Assembly (NCBI GenBank): GCA_017503575.1
Contig: JAFVSV010000013.1
Coordinates: 1 to 61,120 of the forward strand
Source of the DNA: Alistipes sp.
Lineage (GTDB): Bacteria; Bacteroidota; Bacteroidia; Bacteroidales; Rikenellaceae
Direction: 5' to 3'
Length of the DNA: 61,120 bases
The first letter of the stretch is position 1, and each line of letters opens with the position of its first letter. This document shows positions 15,858 through 25,211 of this stretch, piece after piece. The position numbers were made by a program, and so were the translations under genes. Under the pieces are notes generated by a model. It did no database searches. It worked only from the letters and a program-made list of their open reading frames with translations, and was not told where the DNA came from.

Positions 15858-15976
15858 CTGTAAATCAGAGAGTTGTGGATTGTCAATTATAAAAATCTTC
15901 ACCCCTCTGAAAATCAGTGAGTTACGAGTGTTGATTTTCAGAAGGGGTGGTAGCCTGTGTATAATGCTGGATATCA
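15858..15976 (-). promoter_or_regulatory. Operator-like array 3, three copies
   Basis: Plus-strand sites are CTGTAAATCA (15858, then GAGAGTTGTG), CTGAAAATCA (15907, then GTGAGTTACGAG) and CTGGATATCA (15967), with offsets of 49 and 60 bp. The third overlaps the stop codon of the regulator gene. The middle site is inside a hairpin (15901-15916 with 15932-15948, ACCCCTCTGAAAATCA type) that may also terminate the regulator transcript. Confidence 0.68.
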
Positions 15977-17650
15977 GTGTTTTTTGTTGCTGAGATAGGA
16001 TGTCAGGAACTCAGCATCCTCGGAGTGACTTTGTTTAATCTTCTCTCGTATGCCATACTTAATTTTGGGCAGGGTTTCAGCCTTGCACTTAACGAGCATA
16101 CATATAGAGCGATTAGATAATCCTGCGAAGGAGTAGAGTGCGATACGTTGCTCTCGCTCGGTAAGAGGTAGATTGAGGGCGCGCAGCTTTGACATAGCCC
16201 CATTATTAAAGAGGTTGACTGCCTCCTCCAACTCCCTGAGCGTCTTACCATCTTGACGCAGGGCTTCAATTTGGTTGGTTACATCGGCAACGATGTTGGC
16301 GACGTAGCGTGGTGAATCATGGTGTTCATAATAGAGCTCACAAAGGCTATTGATATCATTAAAACGTTGGCGATACAATCTATCAACGACCTTAGACATC
16401 TCCTCACTGCGATTGTGTTCATGACACGCAACCTCCAACTCGGAGATGACATTTATGTATGCTTGCTCTTGGAGCTTATGTCTCTTGCGCTTGTGGTAGA
16501 AATATAACAATAGTATAATCACGAATAGTGCCGTAGCTATTGCGCAATATATGTAACGCAATCTAATCTGCTCGTTTAGTTTTTCGCGATATATGATATC
16601 TTTTTGCAGAAGCTCAATTTGAGTATTCAACACACTCTGCTCAATAGCATCCTGCACATGCCCATCACTCTCTATGATATTATCATTGTACTGTGACAGA
16701 GCCGCCTTATAGTCACCTTGCAAGATATGTAGTTTAAGACGGACATAATTGGCATAGTAAGGCAAGAGATCATTATTGGTCATGGAGATATCATACAACT
16801 CCTCTGCCTTGACGAAATTACCATTATATGCCTCATACACAGCTCCAATAGCATAGTAGTTACCTATCGAACCGTCGACGCAATCCGCTAAATCTATACG
16901 CAAATATGCCTGCATAAACTTATCCGTATCACCCAACTCTAAATAGGCGTAACATAGCCTAATCAGTGAGTCATATACGAGATACCTATCCCCCAACTCG
17001 GCGGCGACCCTCTCACAATGCTCCAGTAGCTCGATACCCTCCGTATAGCGACGCACTGATAGCATATTGCATGCTGCTAAGTAGGAGCTATAAAGTGCAT
17101 GATGTGATAATCCCGCGCTGTCAAAACACTTAATAGAGAGATTGTAGGCATCTAACGCATTGGTTAAAAGATACTCACTACCATATATGGTACCCATAGT
17201 GCGATACACCAGACCCTCAAGGCGCTTATTATCGCAGCACTTCAATGATTTCTCGGCCTCTAAGAGCGAGTACATAGCCTCGGCATTCTCACCTTGGTTG
17301 TACTTAACCAGCGCATGTTGGTACATTGCTCGTGCGCGCAGTGGGTGGTTCTCGGTGTTGTTGAGATAGTAGTTATAGAGTGGTGCTGTGAGGCTATCGT
17401 TGTCGACACCCATTCTGTTGTAGTAAGCGGCCTCGCTGTATACCAAGCGATAGCGTGCCCTATGCTCATCATCATGAAGGGTGGAGGGGTCGATGCTGCG
17501 TATAATGGTAAGTGCCGAGTCGGGACGCTCTTCGAGAAGTTGTTCGGCTCTATATATAAGCTCCGTGGTGTGATCATTGGAATTACAGCCAACGATAAGC
17601 ACAACGAGACATATAGGGATTATACAACGCATTAGTCTCATAGGTACCAT
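15974..17650 (-). CDS. Membrane-spanning TPR-HTH regulator with lipobox
   Basis: The 558-residue protein is a paralogue of 8929-10713. The N-terminus has lipobox LIVGC (Cys ~22), TPR-like helix pairs over ~30-350 (AYYNRMGVDNDSLT, then YRTMGTIYGSEYLLTNALDA), a transmembrane helix near 385-405 (YIYCAIATALFVIILLLYF) and a C-terminal helix-turn-helix (LTEREQRIALYSFAGLSNRS, then IKYGIREKIKQ). It probably senses a periplasmic state and binds DNA in the cytoplasm. A second start, three codons in (17641), is possible. The DUF3244-like gene downstream is a candidate target. Confidence 0.82.
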   Translation of the reverse strand: MVPMRLMRCIIPICLVVLIVGCNSNDHTTELIYRAEQLLEERPDSALTIIRSIDPSTLHDDEHRARYRLVYSEAAYYNRMGVDNDSLTAPLYNYYLNNTENHPLRARAMYQHALVKYNQGENAEAMYSLLEAEKSLKCCDNKRLEGLVYRTMGTIYGSEYLLTNALDAYNLSIKCFDSAGLSHHALYSSYLAACNMLSVRRYTEGIELLEHCERVAAELGDRYLVYDSLIRLCYAYLELGDTDKFMQAYLRIDLADCVDGSIGNYYAIGAVYEAYNGNFVKAEELYDISMTNNDLLPYYANYVRLKLHILQGDYKAALSQYNDNIIESDGHVQDAIEQSVLNTQIELLQKDIIYREKLNEQIRLRYIYCAIATALFVIILLLYFYHKRKRHKLQEQAYINVISELEVACHEHNRSEEMSKVVDRLYRQRFNDINSLCELYYEHHDSPRYVANIVADVTNQIEALRQDGKTLRELEEAVNLFNNGAMSKLRALNLPLTEREQRIALYSFAGLSNRSICMLVKCKAETLPKIKYGIREKIKQSHSEDAEFLTSYLSNKKH

Positions 17651-17757
17651 TACATATATAATATATAGCAGATGTCACACCTTTGAAGATTTCGGAAATT
17701 GGCATGAATATTCCACCCCCGTCTTATACATTTGTTTGGGCGATGACTCGCTTTTTG

Positions 17758-18885
17758 TTATCGTTTTATGGCTTTAGGTTTCAGCAGGTGGCTCCATGAT
17801 TGGGTAATAAACGAGTGTACCAATCCGTCGCGATACACCAATCGGTGTTTCCATCTATTTGCCCACCAGCGTTGTAGCTTGAACCAGATGATGCGTATTA
17901 ATCCTTTCTCGGGTCTCTTTTTTGAAAACTCCGGACGAAGGATGTCATTGAGAATACGCTCCTCGAGTTTTGGCCGGCGTGTGGTGCCGAGCATGAGTGC
18001 TATATCTATATCACATAGCTCTGCTGCAAGAGCATTCAACGCATCAAAGAGTTGTTCCATCCGTTGCTCGCGGCATGTATTGCGCAACCATACCCAGTCA
18101 ATATCACGATGGTAGTGCTTTATGAAGAGCCCCCAGTCAAGAATATGCCGTAACACAATCTCGGCAGCGGCAAAATGTGAGGCCGCATGTCGCAGAAGGA
18201 ATAGTGCGTGGCAATTCGCAGATGGCAGATAGATGGTGGCATCATTAGTTGTGATAACTTCAGATGTCTCGTTAGAGAGCTGTTTGAGTTGTCGTTCTAT
18301 GTCACGGCTTGAGTGGTGAGCGTGAATATTGAGAAAGTCATAGTGGTTCTCAACCATCACACCATTAATGTAGAATACGGTGTGATGATGCTCATCCTCA
18401 TCTATTTGGATGTTATGCTTTGTGCGTAGTATCGCATCAGCGCGCTTTTGCTCGCCAAAGAGCCAGATGTCGATATCACTGCATGAGCGGTGTTCGGGAA
18501 TCGGGTAGCAGAGGCTTAGGCCATAGCCCTTAAGTGGTGCTACGCGTATATCATATTCGGATAGAATATGACTAAGTTGTGTGAGTGCTGACACCTGTTT
18601 TTTGTAGCGCTTCTCTACCTTCTCAACATTGAATGCCCACCGTAGTCGTAGCTCGCGCGATGGTTGTATGCTCCCATCTATTACCCCTTGTTTCTGAAGC
18701 TCCACCAAACCATCCCATACAATGGCCATAACCCCTTGTGCGGCGGCGTAACGATACACATCGTCCCACTCGATAGGCGCACTATGGAGTACCGAGTGGT
18801 CAAGGTTAGGGTTGTTGCGCAGCGCCACGCGTATTAGGTGCATGACAATCTGGCTTCTACGCTCGTCTTTAGGTTTTGTACTCAT
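17758..18885 (-). CDS. Nucleotidyltransferase-fold protein of capsule locus (NTP_transf_5-like)
   Basis: The 375-residue protein carries the signature of the PF14907-type nucleotidyltransferase family: LKGYGLSLCYP near residue 118, then SCSDIDIWLF with paired acidic residues, and a later VENHYDFLN block. Such proteins are common in Bacteroidetes capsule and O-antigen loci, with no settled substrate. It is the last gene of the operon and is coupled to wbuC by a TAATG overlap. The TPR-HTH gene downstream is separated by 107 bases and is probably a distinct transcript. Confidence 0.78.
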   Translation of the reverse strand: MSTKPKDERRSQIVMHLIRVALRNNPNLDHSVLHSAPIEWDDVYRYAAAQGVMAIVWDGLVELQKQGVIDGSIQPSRELRLRWAFNVEKVEKRYKKQVSALTQLSHILSEYDIRVAPLKGYGLSLCYPIPEHRSCSDIDIWLFGEQKRADAILRTKHNIQIDEDEHHHTVFYINGVMVENHYDFLNIHAHHSSRDIERQLKQLSNETSEVITTNDATIYLPSANCHALFLLRHAASHFAAAEIVLRHILDWGLFIKHYHRDIDWVWLRNTCREQRMEQLFDALNALAAELCDIDIALMLGTTRRPKLEERILNDILRPEFSKKRPEKGLIRIIWFKLQRWWANRWKHRLVYRDGLVHSFITQSWSHLLKPKAIKR

Positions 18886-19277
18886 TATAGGGTTAGAATA
18901 TCACTGTTCTCAAGAGGGGTGTATGGACCATCCTTAACTTCGAATATTGTGGATGATGTATGTACTTCTACCGTGTGCCACTGTCCCGCAGGAATATGTA
19001 CGCCATAGTTGCCTTGCTCTGGGTCAAGTTCATGGCGAGATACGATAGTGGCATCATCCGAGTAGAAGATAACATCTATACGACCACGAAGAAGTATGTA
19101 TGTCTCGGCCGTATGGCGGTGACGATGTATGGGTAGTATGGTCCCAGGCTCTAATGCGTTCAATAGACGTTGCGCCTTGGCGTCTAACGAATCGTGTAGA
19201 TTGTAGTTCATCCTTAGGCGCTCGCTTTCGGTGGCGCGACGTGATATCTCATTTAGTAGTTCGTTATCTATGATCAT
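18885..19277 (-). CDS. wbuC: WbuC-family cupin
   Basis: The 130-residue single-domain cupin has the metal-site pattern HRHRHTAETYILLRG (residues ~51-65) and a second block with GVHIPAGQWHTVEV. Length and motif order match WbuC, a small cupin that sits beside wbuB in FucNAc-containing O-antigen clusters. Its reaction is not established. It overlaps wbuB upstream and the nucleotidyltransferase gene downstream by TAATG junctions, so translation is coupled. Confidence 0.83.
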   Translation of the reverse strand: MIIDNELLNEISRRATESERLRMNYNLHDSLDAKAQRLLNALEPGTILPIHRHRHTAETYILLRGRIDVIFYSDDATIVSRHELDPEQGNYGVHIPAGQWHTVEVHTSSTIFEVKDGPYTPLENSDILTL

Positions 19278-20500
19278 TACTTCGTATCATTAAGCGTTAT
19301 CTCCACTAAATTATCTATACATTTTGTTCGTGTATAGTGCTTCTCGTAGTAACGTCGTGCATTAGTACCCCACTCTTTAAGTTGTGCTGGATTCTTGGCA
19401 ATATTCAGTATCGTATCGGCACACTTATCAACTTCGCCAGCGTCAACACATATACCACAGCCGATATCTTCGACCAAGTGGCTGACACCATCGCCAATCA
19501 TGCCTATGACAGGCTTGCCTGCTGCGATGTAGGACTGCAGACGCGCTGGTATGGTTTGTCGTAGATGCTGGTATGTTGTGGGCTTAAGGCTGATAAACAT
19601 TACGTCAGCCTGCTGATAAAGACTCGGCATGCATTCAAAAGGAAATCTGCCTAACACCGAGCAACAATCTTCAAAACCCTCTTTGGCAATACTCTCTCTC
19701 AGCCACTCCTCGCGATTGCCACCACCAACAAACACCCACTTAATATTGGGGTTAACCGATGTTCGCTTTATCACCTCTACCACACCCTCTAATCCCGTGG
19801 CATCTGATAGGTTGCCGGCCATCATGATGCGAAAGCCCTCGGGTAGTTGTGGCACTTCACGACTGTCCATACTCAAAATATCCTCACACCAGTTGGGGAA
19901 GTAGACAATCTTACTATCGAAGTCGTTGTCGCGGTTTACCAACTCTCGGAAACCTGGAGAACTGATTAGAATGCGCTTTGAGCGACGATATACCCTATTA
20001 GTGAACCAGTTGAGGGGAGCGCTGACGACTTTGCGCGGCTTGCTCATAAATGCCAATACCGAGTCAGGCCATATATCTAATACCCATGTATAGATGGGAA
20101 TCCTGCGTAGGCGACCCAGCATGAGTGCAGGCCATGCTTGTGTTATTGGCGAGGTCTGGTGTACGATGATTGCATCGTAGCGTCGCTTGAAGAGAAAATA
20201 GAAGAGAATCCAGAATGTAGAACAGAAGGCAAACGACAGATAGTTCAGCGACAGTCGCAATGCCCCGGGCTTACGGCCACGAGGTATCTGATATACTCGG
20301 TATACTTTCGCCCCCTTATAGTTATCTACACGGCGACAAAAGATGCCATAGCCCTTGTAGAATACACCCTCTGGGTAGTTGGGAATACCAGCAAGCACGT
20401 CAACCTTATATCCGCGTTCAACAAGATCCTCTGCAATGTCGTTGCTCTTGAAGAACTCGGGGTGGAAGTTTTGCGCTACAAGAAGAACTCGCTTTGCCAT
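19277..20500 (-). CDS. wbuB: GT4 glycosyltransferase, WbuB-type (L-FucNAc transferase)
   Basis: The 407-residue protein is a GT4 enzyme with two Rossmann domains: VLLVAQNFHPEFFKS at the N-terminus, VLDIWPDSV at ~140, and C-terminal FVGGGNREEW and IPARLQSYIAAGKP. It matches WbuB enzymes that transfer N-acetyl-L-fucosamine to the lipid-linked GlcNAc, in keeping with the fnlABC genes just upstream. ATG 20500 is chosen since GGAGGAAG precedes it and it lies two bases after the fnlC stop. An earlier in-frame ATG lies inside fnlC. Confidence 0.86.
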   Translation of the reverse strand: MAKRVLLVAQNFHPEFFKSNDIAEDLVERGYKVDVLAGIPNYPEGVFYKGYGIFCRRVDNYKGAKVYRVYQIPRGRKPGALRLSLNYLSFAFCSTFWILFYFLFKRRYDAIIVHQTSPITQAWPALMLGRLRRIPIYTWVLDIWPDSVLAFMSKPRKVVSAPLNWFTNRVYRRSKRILISSPGFRELVNRDNDFDSKIVYFPNWCEDILSMDSREVPQLPEGFRIMMAGNLSDATGLEGVVEVIKRTSVNPNIKWVFVGGGNREEWLRESIAKEGFEDCCSVLGRFPFECMPSLYQQADVMFISLKPTTYQHLRQTIPARLQSYIAAGKPVIGMIGDGVSHLVEDIGCGICVDAGEVDKCADTILNIAKNPAQLKEWGTNARRYYEKHYTRTKCIDNLVEITLNDTK

Positions 20501-20502
20501 CG

Positions 20503-21684
20503 CTACTTCCTCCAAACCATCTTATTTACAACACCCGTGTATGACTGTATCAACTTGACAACCTTCGTTGATACATTCTCATCAGTGTAGTTGGGTACAG
20601 GGATGCCATTATCACCACTACGCACCATCTCGACGGCTGTATCTACGGCCTGCAACAGTGATGCTGTGTCAATGCCCGCAAGGATAAAACAACCCTTATC
20701 TAAGGCCTCGGGACGCTCGGTGGATGTGCGTATACATACCGCTGGGAAGCTCTTGCCTATGGATGTAAAGAAGGAACTCTCCTCGGGGAGGGTGCCACTG
20801 TCGCTAACAACGGCAAAGGCATTCATCTGCAGGCAGTTGTAGTCGTGGAACCCAAGTGGCTCATGTTGTATCACACGGCTGTCAAGCTTAAAGCCACTCG
20901 CTGCCAAACGGTTGCGTGAGCGTGGGTGACACGAGTATAGAATAGGCATATCGTACTTCTCGGCCATGCGGTTGATAGCCGTAAAGAGCGATGTAAAGTT
21001 CTTCTCGGTGTCGATATTCTCTTCTCGGTGTGCCGAGAGTAGGATATATCTACCGCGCTCCAAACCCAGGCGAGCATGGATGTCTGATGCCTCAATGTCC
21101 GTAAGGTTTTCGTGCAACACCTCCGCCATAGGCGACCCCGTAACGTAGGTGCGCTCCTTAGCAACGCCCGAGGCGTTGAGGTAGCGGCGTGCATGCTCCG
21201 AGTAGCATAGGTTGACATCAGAGATTATATCCACAATACGGCGGTTGGTCTCCTCGGGAAGGCACTCGTCGAAGCAACGGTTACCCGCCTCCATGTGGAA
21301 GATTGGGATGTGTAGTCGCTTGGCACCAATAACCGAGAGGCATGAGTTAGTATCGCCCAATACCAATACAGCATCGGGCTTGGTCGCAACCATTAGCTTA
21401 TACGAGGTGTTGATGATGTTACCCATCGTAGCACCAAGGTCATCACCCACGGCATTGAGATATACGTCTGGGTCCTCGAGCTTTAGGTCGCGGAAGAAGA
21501 TGCCGTTGAGGTTATAGTCATAGTTCTGTCCCGTATGTGCAAGGAGGGTGTCAAAGTAGCGGCGACACTTATTGATTACCGCGGCAAGGCGTATAATCTC
21601 GGGGCGTGTGCCCACTATGATGAGGAGCTTAAGACGGCCGTCATTCTTGAAGCCTACGCTCGAAAAATCTACGTTTAGTTCCAT
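20503..21684 (-). CDS. fnlC: UDP-sugar 2-epimerase of UDP-L-FucNAc synthesis
   Basis: The 393-residue protein is of the non-hydrolysing UDP-GlcNAc 2-epimerase (WecB) family: IVGTRPEIIRLA (~23-34), HTGQNYD, VLGDTNSCLS, HMEAGNRCFDECLPEETNR and SAHREENID. With fnlA and fnlB beside it, it is the FnlC/Cap5G type, which epimerises UDP-2-acetamido-2,6-dideoxy-L-talose at C2 to UDP-L-FucNAc. It lies six bases after fnlB. Length is normal. Confidence 0.9.
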   Translation of the reverse strand: MELNVDFSSVGFKNDGRLKLLIIVGTRPEIIRLAAVINKCRRYFDTLLAHTGQNYDYNLNGIFFRDLKLEDPDVYLNAVGDDLGATMGNIINTSYKLMVATKPDAVLVLGDTNSCLSVIGAKRLHIPIFHMEAGNRCFDECLPEETNRRIVDIISDVNLCYSEHARRYLNASGVAKERTYVTGSPMAEVLHENLTDIEASDIHARLGLERGRYILLSAHREENIDTEKNFTSLFTAINRMAEKYDMPILYSCHPRSRNRLAASGFKLDSRVIQHEPLGFHDYNCLQMNAFAVVSDSGTLPEESSFFTSIGKSFPAVCIRTSTERPEALDKGCFILAGIDTASLLQAVDTAVEMVRSGDNGIPVPNYTDENVSTKVVKLIQSYTGVVNKMVWRK

Positions 21685-21690
21685 AATACA

Positions 21691-22896
21691 TTATTTTACA
21701 ACTTTCTCAAAGAAGGTGTCAGGATGCGATGCGTCGAAGAGCTCGTTCGCCCACATCACAGTCACAAGATCCTCGCTATCCGAGAGATTAATAATATTGT
21801 GTGTATATCCTGGAGGCATGTGTACGGCCTCAATCTTATCGCCCGACACCTCGAACTCGACAACCTCCTCGGAGCCTATCTGACGCATCTGTATAAGGCC
21901 ATGTCCGCTCACCACTATGAAGAGCTCCCACTTGGTGTTGTGCCAGTGTTCACCCTTGGTGATGCCCGCCTTCGAGATGTTGACACTCACCTGTCCGCAG
22001 CGCTCGGTGCGCAGTAGCTCCGTAAAGCTGCCGCGAGCGTCGATGTTCATCTTCAGCGGATAGGCTATACGCTCCTTGGGAAGGTACGATAGGTATGTAG
22101 AGTATAGCTTCTTGGCAAAGGTGTTATCGCCAAGCTCGGGCATCAGTAGTGTCGTGCTCTGTGCCCTAAAACGCTCCAAGAGCACAGCTATCTCGCCTAA
22201 CGTTACCCTGTGTGTCGTGGGCACTGCGCAGTAGCGTCCATCGGCCGTGAAGATGGGCGTGAGCCCATCGTAGTTGGCACGATGCTCCTCACCCTTGAGT
22301 GCCGCCACCATCTCATCTACAAGGTCATCAATATATAGCAATTCGAGTTCTGTTGATGGGTCGTTGATGACGATAGGTAGGTCGTGGGCTATGTTGTGGC
22401 AGAAGGTGGCGACAACGGAGTTGTAGTTGGGGCGGCACCACTTACCAAAGAGATTTGGAAAGCGATAGACCAGAACCTTCGCACCGCTCTTCGTGCCATA
22501 GTCGAAGAAGAGCTCCTCGCCTGCACGCTTACTCTTGCCGTAGTCACCCTCGCCATAACGTCCTATAAGCGTTGCTTGTATTGACGAGGCGAGCATAACG
22601 CCACAGCGGTTATTATGCTTGCGTAGGGTATCCAAAAGGTGCGAGGCGAAGCCGAAGTTACCCTGCATAAACTCCTCGGGATTTTGTGGGCGGTTTACGC
22701 CCGCAAGGTTAAATACGAAGTCTGCATGCTGGCAGTAGTCGTCGAGGAGTGCTGGGTCGCTATCTACATCATACTCGTAGACCTCTTCGATTGCGATGTC
22801 GCCATAGCTTCGGTTCTTACCCTCGGCGATGGCGCGCAGCTGGGCGCATAGGTTCTTACCGACAAAACCTTTAGCTCCCGTAACCAAGATATTCAT
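21691..22896 (-). CDS. fnlB: Bifunctional epimerase/reductase of UDP-L-FucNAc synthesis
   Basis: The 401-residue protein has an N-terminal SDR domain (GAKGFVGKNL at ~7-16, FNLAGVNRPQ, then SSIQATL and YGKSKRAGEE) and a C-terminal cupin domain (~285-400, GEHWHNTKWELFIVVSGHG, HMPPGYTHNI). This fusion is diagnostic of CapF/FnlB, which does C3 epimerisation (cupin) and C4 reduction (SDR). It sits between fnlA and fnlC in the usual order. Confidence 0.93.
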   Translation of the reverse strand: MNILVTGAKGFVGKNLCAQLRAIAEGKNRSYGDIAIEEVYEYDVDSDPALLDDYCQHADFVFNLAGVNRPQNPEEFMQGNFGFASHLLDTLRKHNNRCGVMLASSIQATLIGRYGEGDYGKSKRAGEELFFDYGTKSGAKVLVYRFPNLFGKWCRPNYNSVVATFCHNIAHDLPIVINDPSTELELLYIDDLVDEMVAALKGEEHRANYDGLTPIFTADGRYCAVPTTHRVTLGEIAVLLERFRAQSTTLLMPELGDNTFAKKLYSTYLSYLPKERIAYPLKMNIDARGSFTELLRTERCGQVSVNISKAGITKGEHWHNTKWELFIVVSGHGLIQMRQIGSEEVVEFEVSGDKIEAVHMPPGYTHNIINLSDSEDLVTVMWANELFDASHPDTFFEKVVK

Positions 22897-22911
22897 ACTA
22901 TGATAATCGTT

Positions 22912-23985
22912 TTATTCGCTACGAATCTCTGTTGCCTTTGCGCGAGCCTCCATGCCGAGGTCCTCGCGTACGAAGCGTAGCTTAAGTAGAAGTTCCTTCA
23001 TACCCTCGACATCGAGACGACGCGTATTGTGCGAGTGGTAGTCCTCGATGCGTGATACCGTCTCGTTGCCCTCGGTGAAGAACTTGTCGTAGTTCAAGTC
23101 GCGAGTGTCGCATGGTATACGATAGTAGTCGCCCATGTCGATAGCCTTGGCCATCTCCTCGCGCGTTACCAGTGTCTCGTATAGCTTCTCGCCATGACGG
23201 GTGCCGATTACACGCACCTCCGTATCGCCATACTTGGGCTCCACCGTTGCATATAGCTCCTTGAGAGCCTCGGCGAGGGTTGTGAGCGTTGCTGCGGGTG
23301 CCTTCTGCACGAAGAGATCACCATTCTTACCATGTGTAAAGGCGTATATCACAAGGTCTACGGCGTCGTCGAGAGTCATCATGAAGCGTGTCATGTTGGG
23401 GTCGGTGATGGTAATGGGCTTGCCCGACATCATCTGCTCTACCCATAGCGGTATTACCGAGCCGCGCGATGCCATGACATTGCCGTAGCGTGTGCAGCAT
23501 ATCGTTGTTGTGGCATTCTCGCCAAGCTCACGACCCTTGGCTATGGCAACCTTCTCCATAAGTGCCTTCGATATGCCCATGGCGTTGATGGGGTATGCCG
23601 CCTTATCGGTAGAGAGGACAACGACATTCTTCACACCATGCTCTATGGCCGAAAGAAGTACATTGTTGGTACCTACGACATTGGTCATCGTGGCCTCCAT
23701 GGGGAAGAACTCGCATGAGGGCACCTGCTTAAGTGCCGCTGCGGCAAATACATAGTCGACGCCACGCATGGCGACATCTACCGATGCCTTGTCGCGCACG
23801 TTACCTATGTAGAACTTCACCTTGGGGTTCTGCAGACGATGACGCATGTCGTCCTGTTTCTTCTCGTCGCGCGAGAAGATGCGAATCTCCTTGATGTCTG
23901 AGTCGAGGAAGCGTCGAAGCACAGCGTTACCAAACGAACCTGTACCGCCTGTGATTAGTAGGACTTTGTCTTTGAAAATTGACAT
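22912..23985 (-). CDS. fnlA: UDP-GlcNAc 4,6-dehydratase/5-epimerase
   Basis: The 357-residue protein is of the CapE/WbjB/FnlA family, which starts UDP-L-FucNAc synthesis from UDP-GlcNAc. Visible are the NAD-binding GGTGSFGNAV (~13-22), RDEKKQDDMR, YVFAAAALKQVPSCEFFP, STDKAAYPINAMGISKA with the SMK-like MxxxK variant, and RYGNVMASRGSVIP. It comes first of the fnl genes. Confidence 0.94.
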   Translation of the reverse strand: MSIFKDKVLLITGGTGSFGNAVLRRFLDSDIKEIRIFSRDEKKQDDMRHRLQNPKVKFYIGNVRDKASVDVAMRGVDYVFAAAALKQVPSCEFFPMEATMTNVVGTNNVLLSAIEHGVKNVVVLSTDKAAYPINAMGISKALMEKVAIAKGRELGENATTTICCTRYGNVMASRGSVIPLWVEQMMSGKPITITDPNMTRFMMTLDDAVDLVIYAFTHGKNGDLFVQKAPAATLTTLAEALKELYATVEPKYGDTEVRVIGTRHGEKLYETLVTREEMAKAIDMGDYYRIPCDTRDLNYDKFFTEGNETVSRIEDYHSHNTRRLDVEGMKELLLKLRFVREDLGMEARAKATEIRSE

Positions 23986-23996
23986 TTCTGTATATT

Positions 23997-25202
23997 TTAT
24001 TTAGTTAATAATTCGTTGTATAGCTCAAGGTATTTCTCGAAACACATCTGCTTGTCGAAGTGCTCCTCGGCACGACGACGACATGCGTTGTGATAGTACT
24101 CCTTGCCCTTGCTGCATGTCGCCTTGATAGCCTCTACGAGTGCCTCGATGTTGCCTTGCTCGACGACGACGCCTGTTTCGGGCGTTAGAGCCTCGGGGCT
24201 ACCTCCGGTGCGATATGTAATTACGGGCGTTCCGCACGCTATAGCCTCGAGATTTGTGGTGGGGTAGTTGTCAGAATATGTGGGGTTTACGAATACCGAG
24301 GCATGGGTGTAGTAGGCGGCAAGCTCGCTTACGTTTTGCGTACGACGTATGCCTGTTATGCCTGCTGGCAGATTGGCTATCTGCTCGTCGTTAAGACCTA
24401 TGAGCGTTATGTCATAGGTGTTGGCATCGAGTTTTTCGCGTAGCTTGTAGAAGTCTACGAGGCCCTTACGCTCTCCCCACTGCGCAGCAACGCCAAGTAT
24501 GAGATGCTTGTTGGAAGTGCCAGGCAGGGAGTCTATGGTTGTAGGCTTGAAGTTGTCGATGTCGATGCCGTTGTGTATTGTGATGCAGCGATGCTCTTTG
24601 AGCATTGATTGTGCTACAAGCTCCTTAAGCCAGTTGGATACGGGCACAAGGACGATGTTATGCTTCGCGGTGAATAGTTTGCGTTTGAGCTCGAAGTTCT
24701 CGGCCGAGAAGTCAATCTTCGTTTTGGGATATAGTTTCAGTGCGGGACACTTTCCGCAGCCATGCTGCCATCGGGTGCAGTTTACGGAGTCGAAGTAGGC
24801 GCACCTGCCTGTGAATGTCCAGCAGTCGTGCATGGTCCACACTACGGGGGTGTCGATGCTGTTTAGGTAGTCGAAGAGAATAGGATAGTTTAGGTATATG
24901 CCGTGTATGTTGTGCAGATGTATAATGTCGGGTTTTATCTCTTTGATCTGCTCGACGAGTTTTTGGGTTGCACATTTAGAAGCTCTACCATCCCCTTTCC
25001 AGTACTTTGACATTTTGCGATGCCATCTCACGCTCCACTTGGAGCCTACCTGAATAAGTCTTGATTTACTTGGGTTTTCGTAGTATCCGTAAGCGATAAT
25101 GCTTTGCCAGCCATTGTTCATGACTTGCAGTCCTATCTGCTCGGCGATCTTACCTGTCGACCCCCAGTTGGCTGTTGTGTTTATCTGAAGTAGTGTTGGC
25201 AT
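23997..25202 (-). CDS. GT4-family glycosyltransferase
   Basis: The 401-residue protein has the GT4 layout: N-terminal INTTANWGSTGKIAEQIG, a HLHNIHGIYLNYP acceptor-side loop, a cysteine-rich insert near 140-160 (WTFTGRCAYF, then HGCGKCP), and a C-terminal donor site with LEAIACGTPVITYRTGG. The sugar and linkage cannot be told. It belongs to the capsule operon, 11 bases downstream of the acyltransferase gene. Confidence 0.88.
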   Translation of the reverse strand: MPTLLQINTTANWGSTGKIAEQIGLQVMNNGWQSIIAYGYYENPSKSRLIQVGSKWSVRWHRKMSKYWKGDGRASKCATQKLVEQIKEIKPDIIHLHNIHGIYLNYPILFDYLNSIDTPVVWTMHDCWTFTGRCAYFDSVNCTRWQHGCGKCPALKLYPKTKIDFSAENFELKRKLFTAKHNIVLVPVSNWLKELVAQSMLKEHRCITIHNGIDIDNFKPTTIDSLPGTSNKHLILGVAAQWGERKGLVDFYKLREKLDANTYDITLIGLNDEQIANLPAGITGIRRTQNVSELAAYYTHASVFVNPTYSDNYPTTNLEAIACGTPVITYRTGGSPEALTPETGVVVEQGNIEALVEAIKATCSKGKEYYHNACRRRAEEHFDKQMCFEKYLELYNELLTK

Positions 25203-25211
25203 GGGTAGTAG

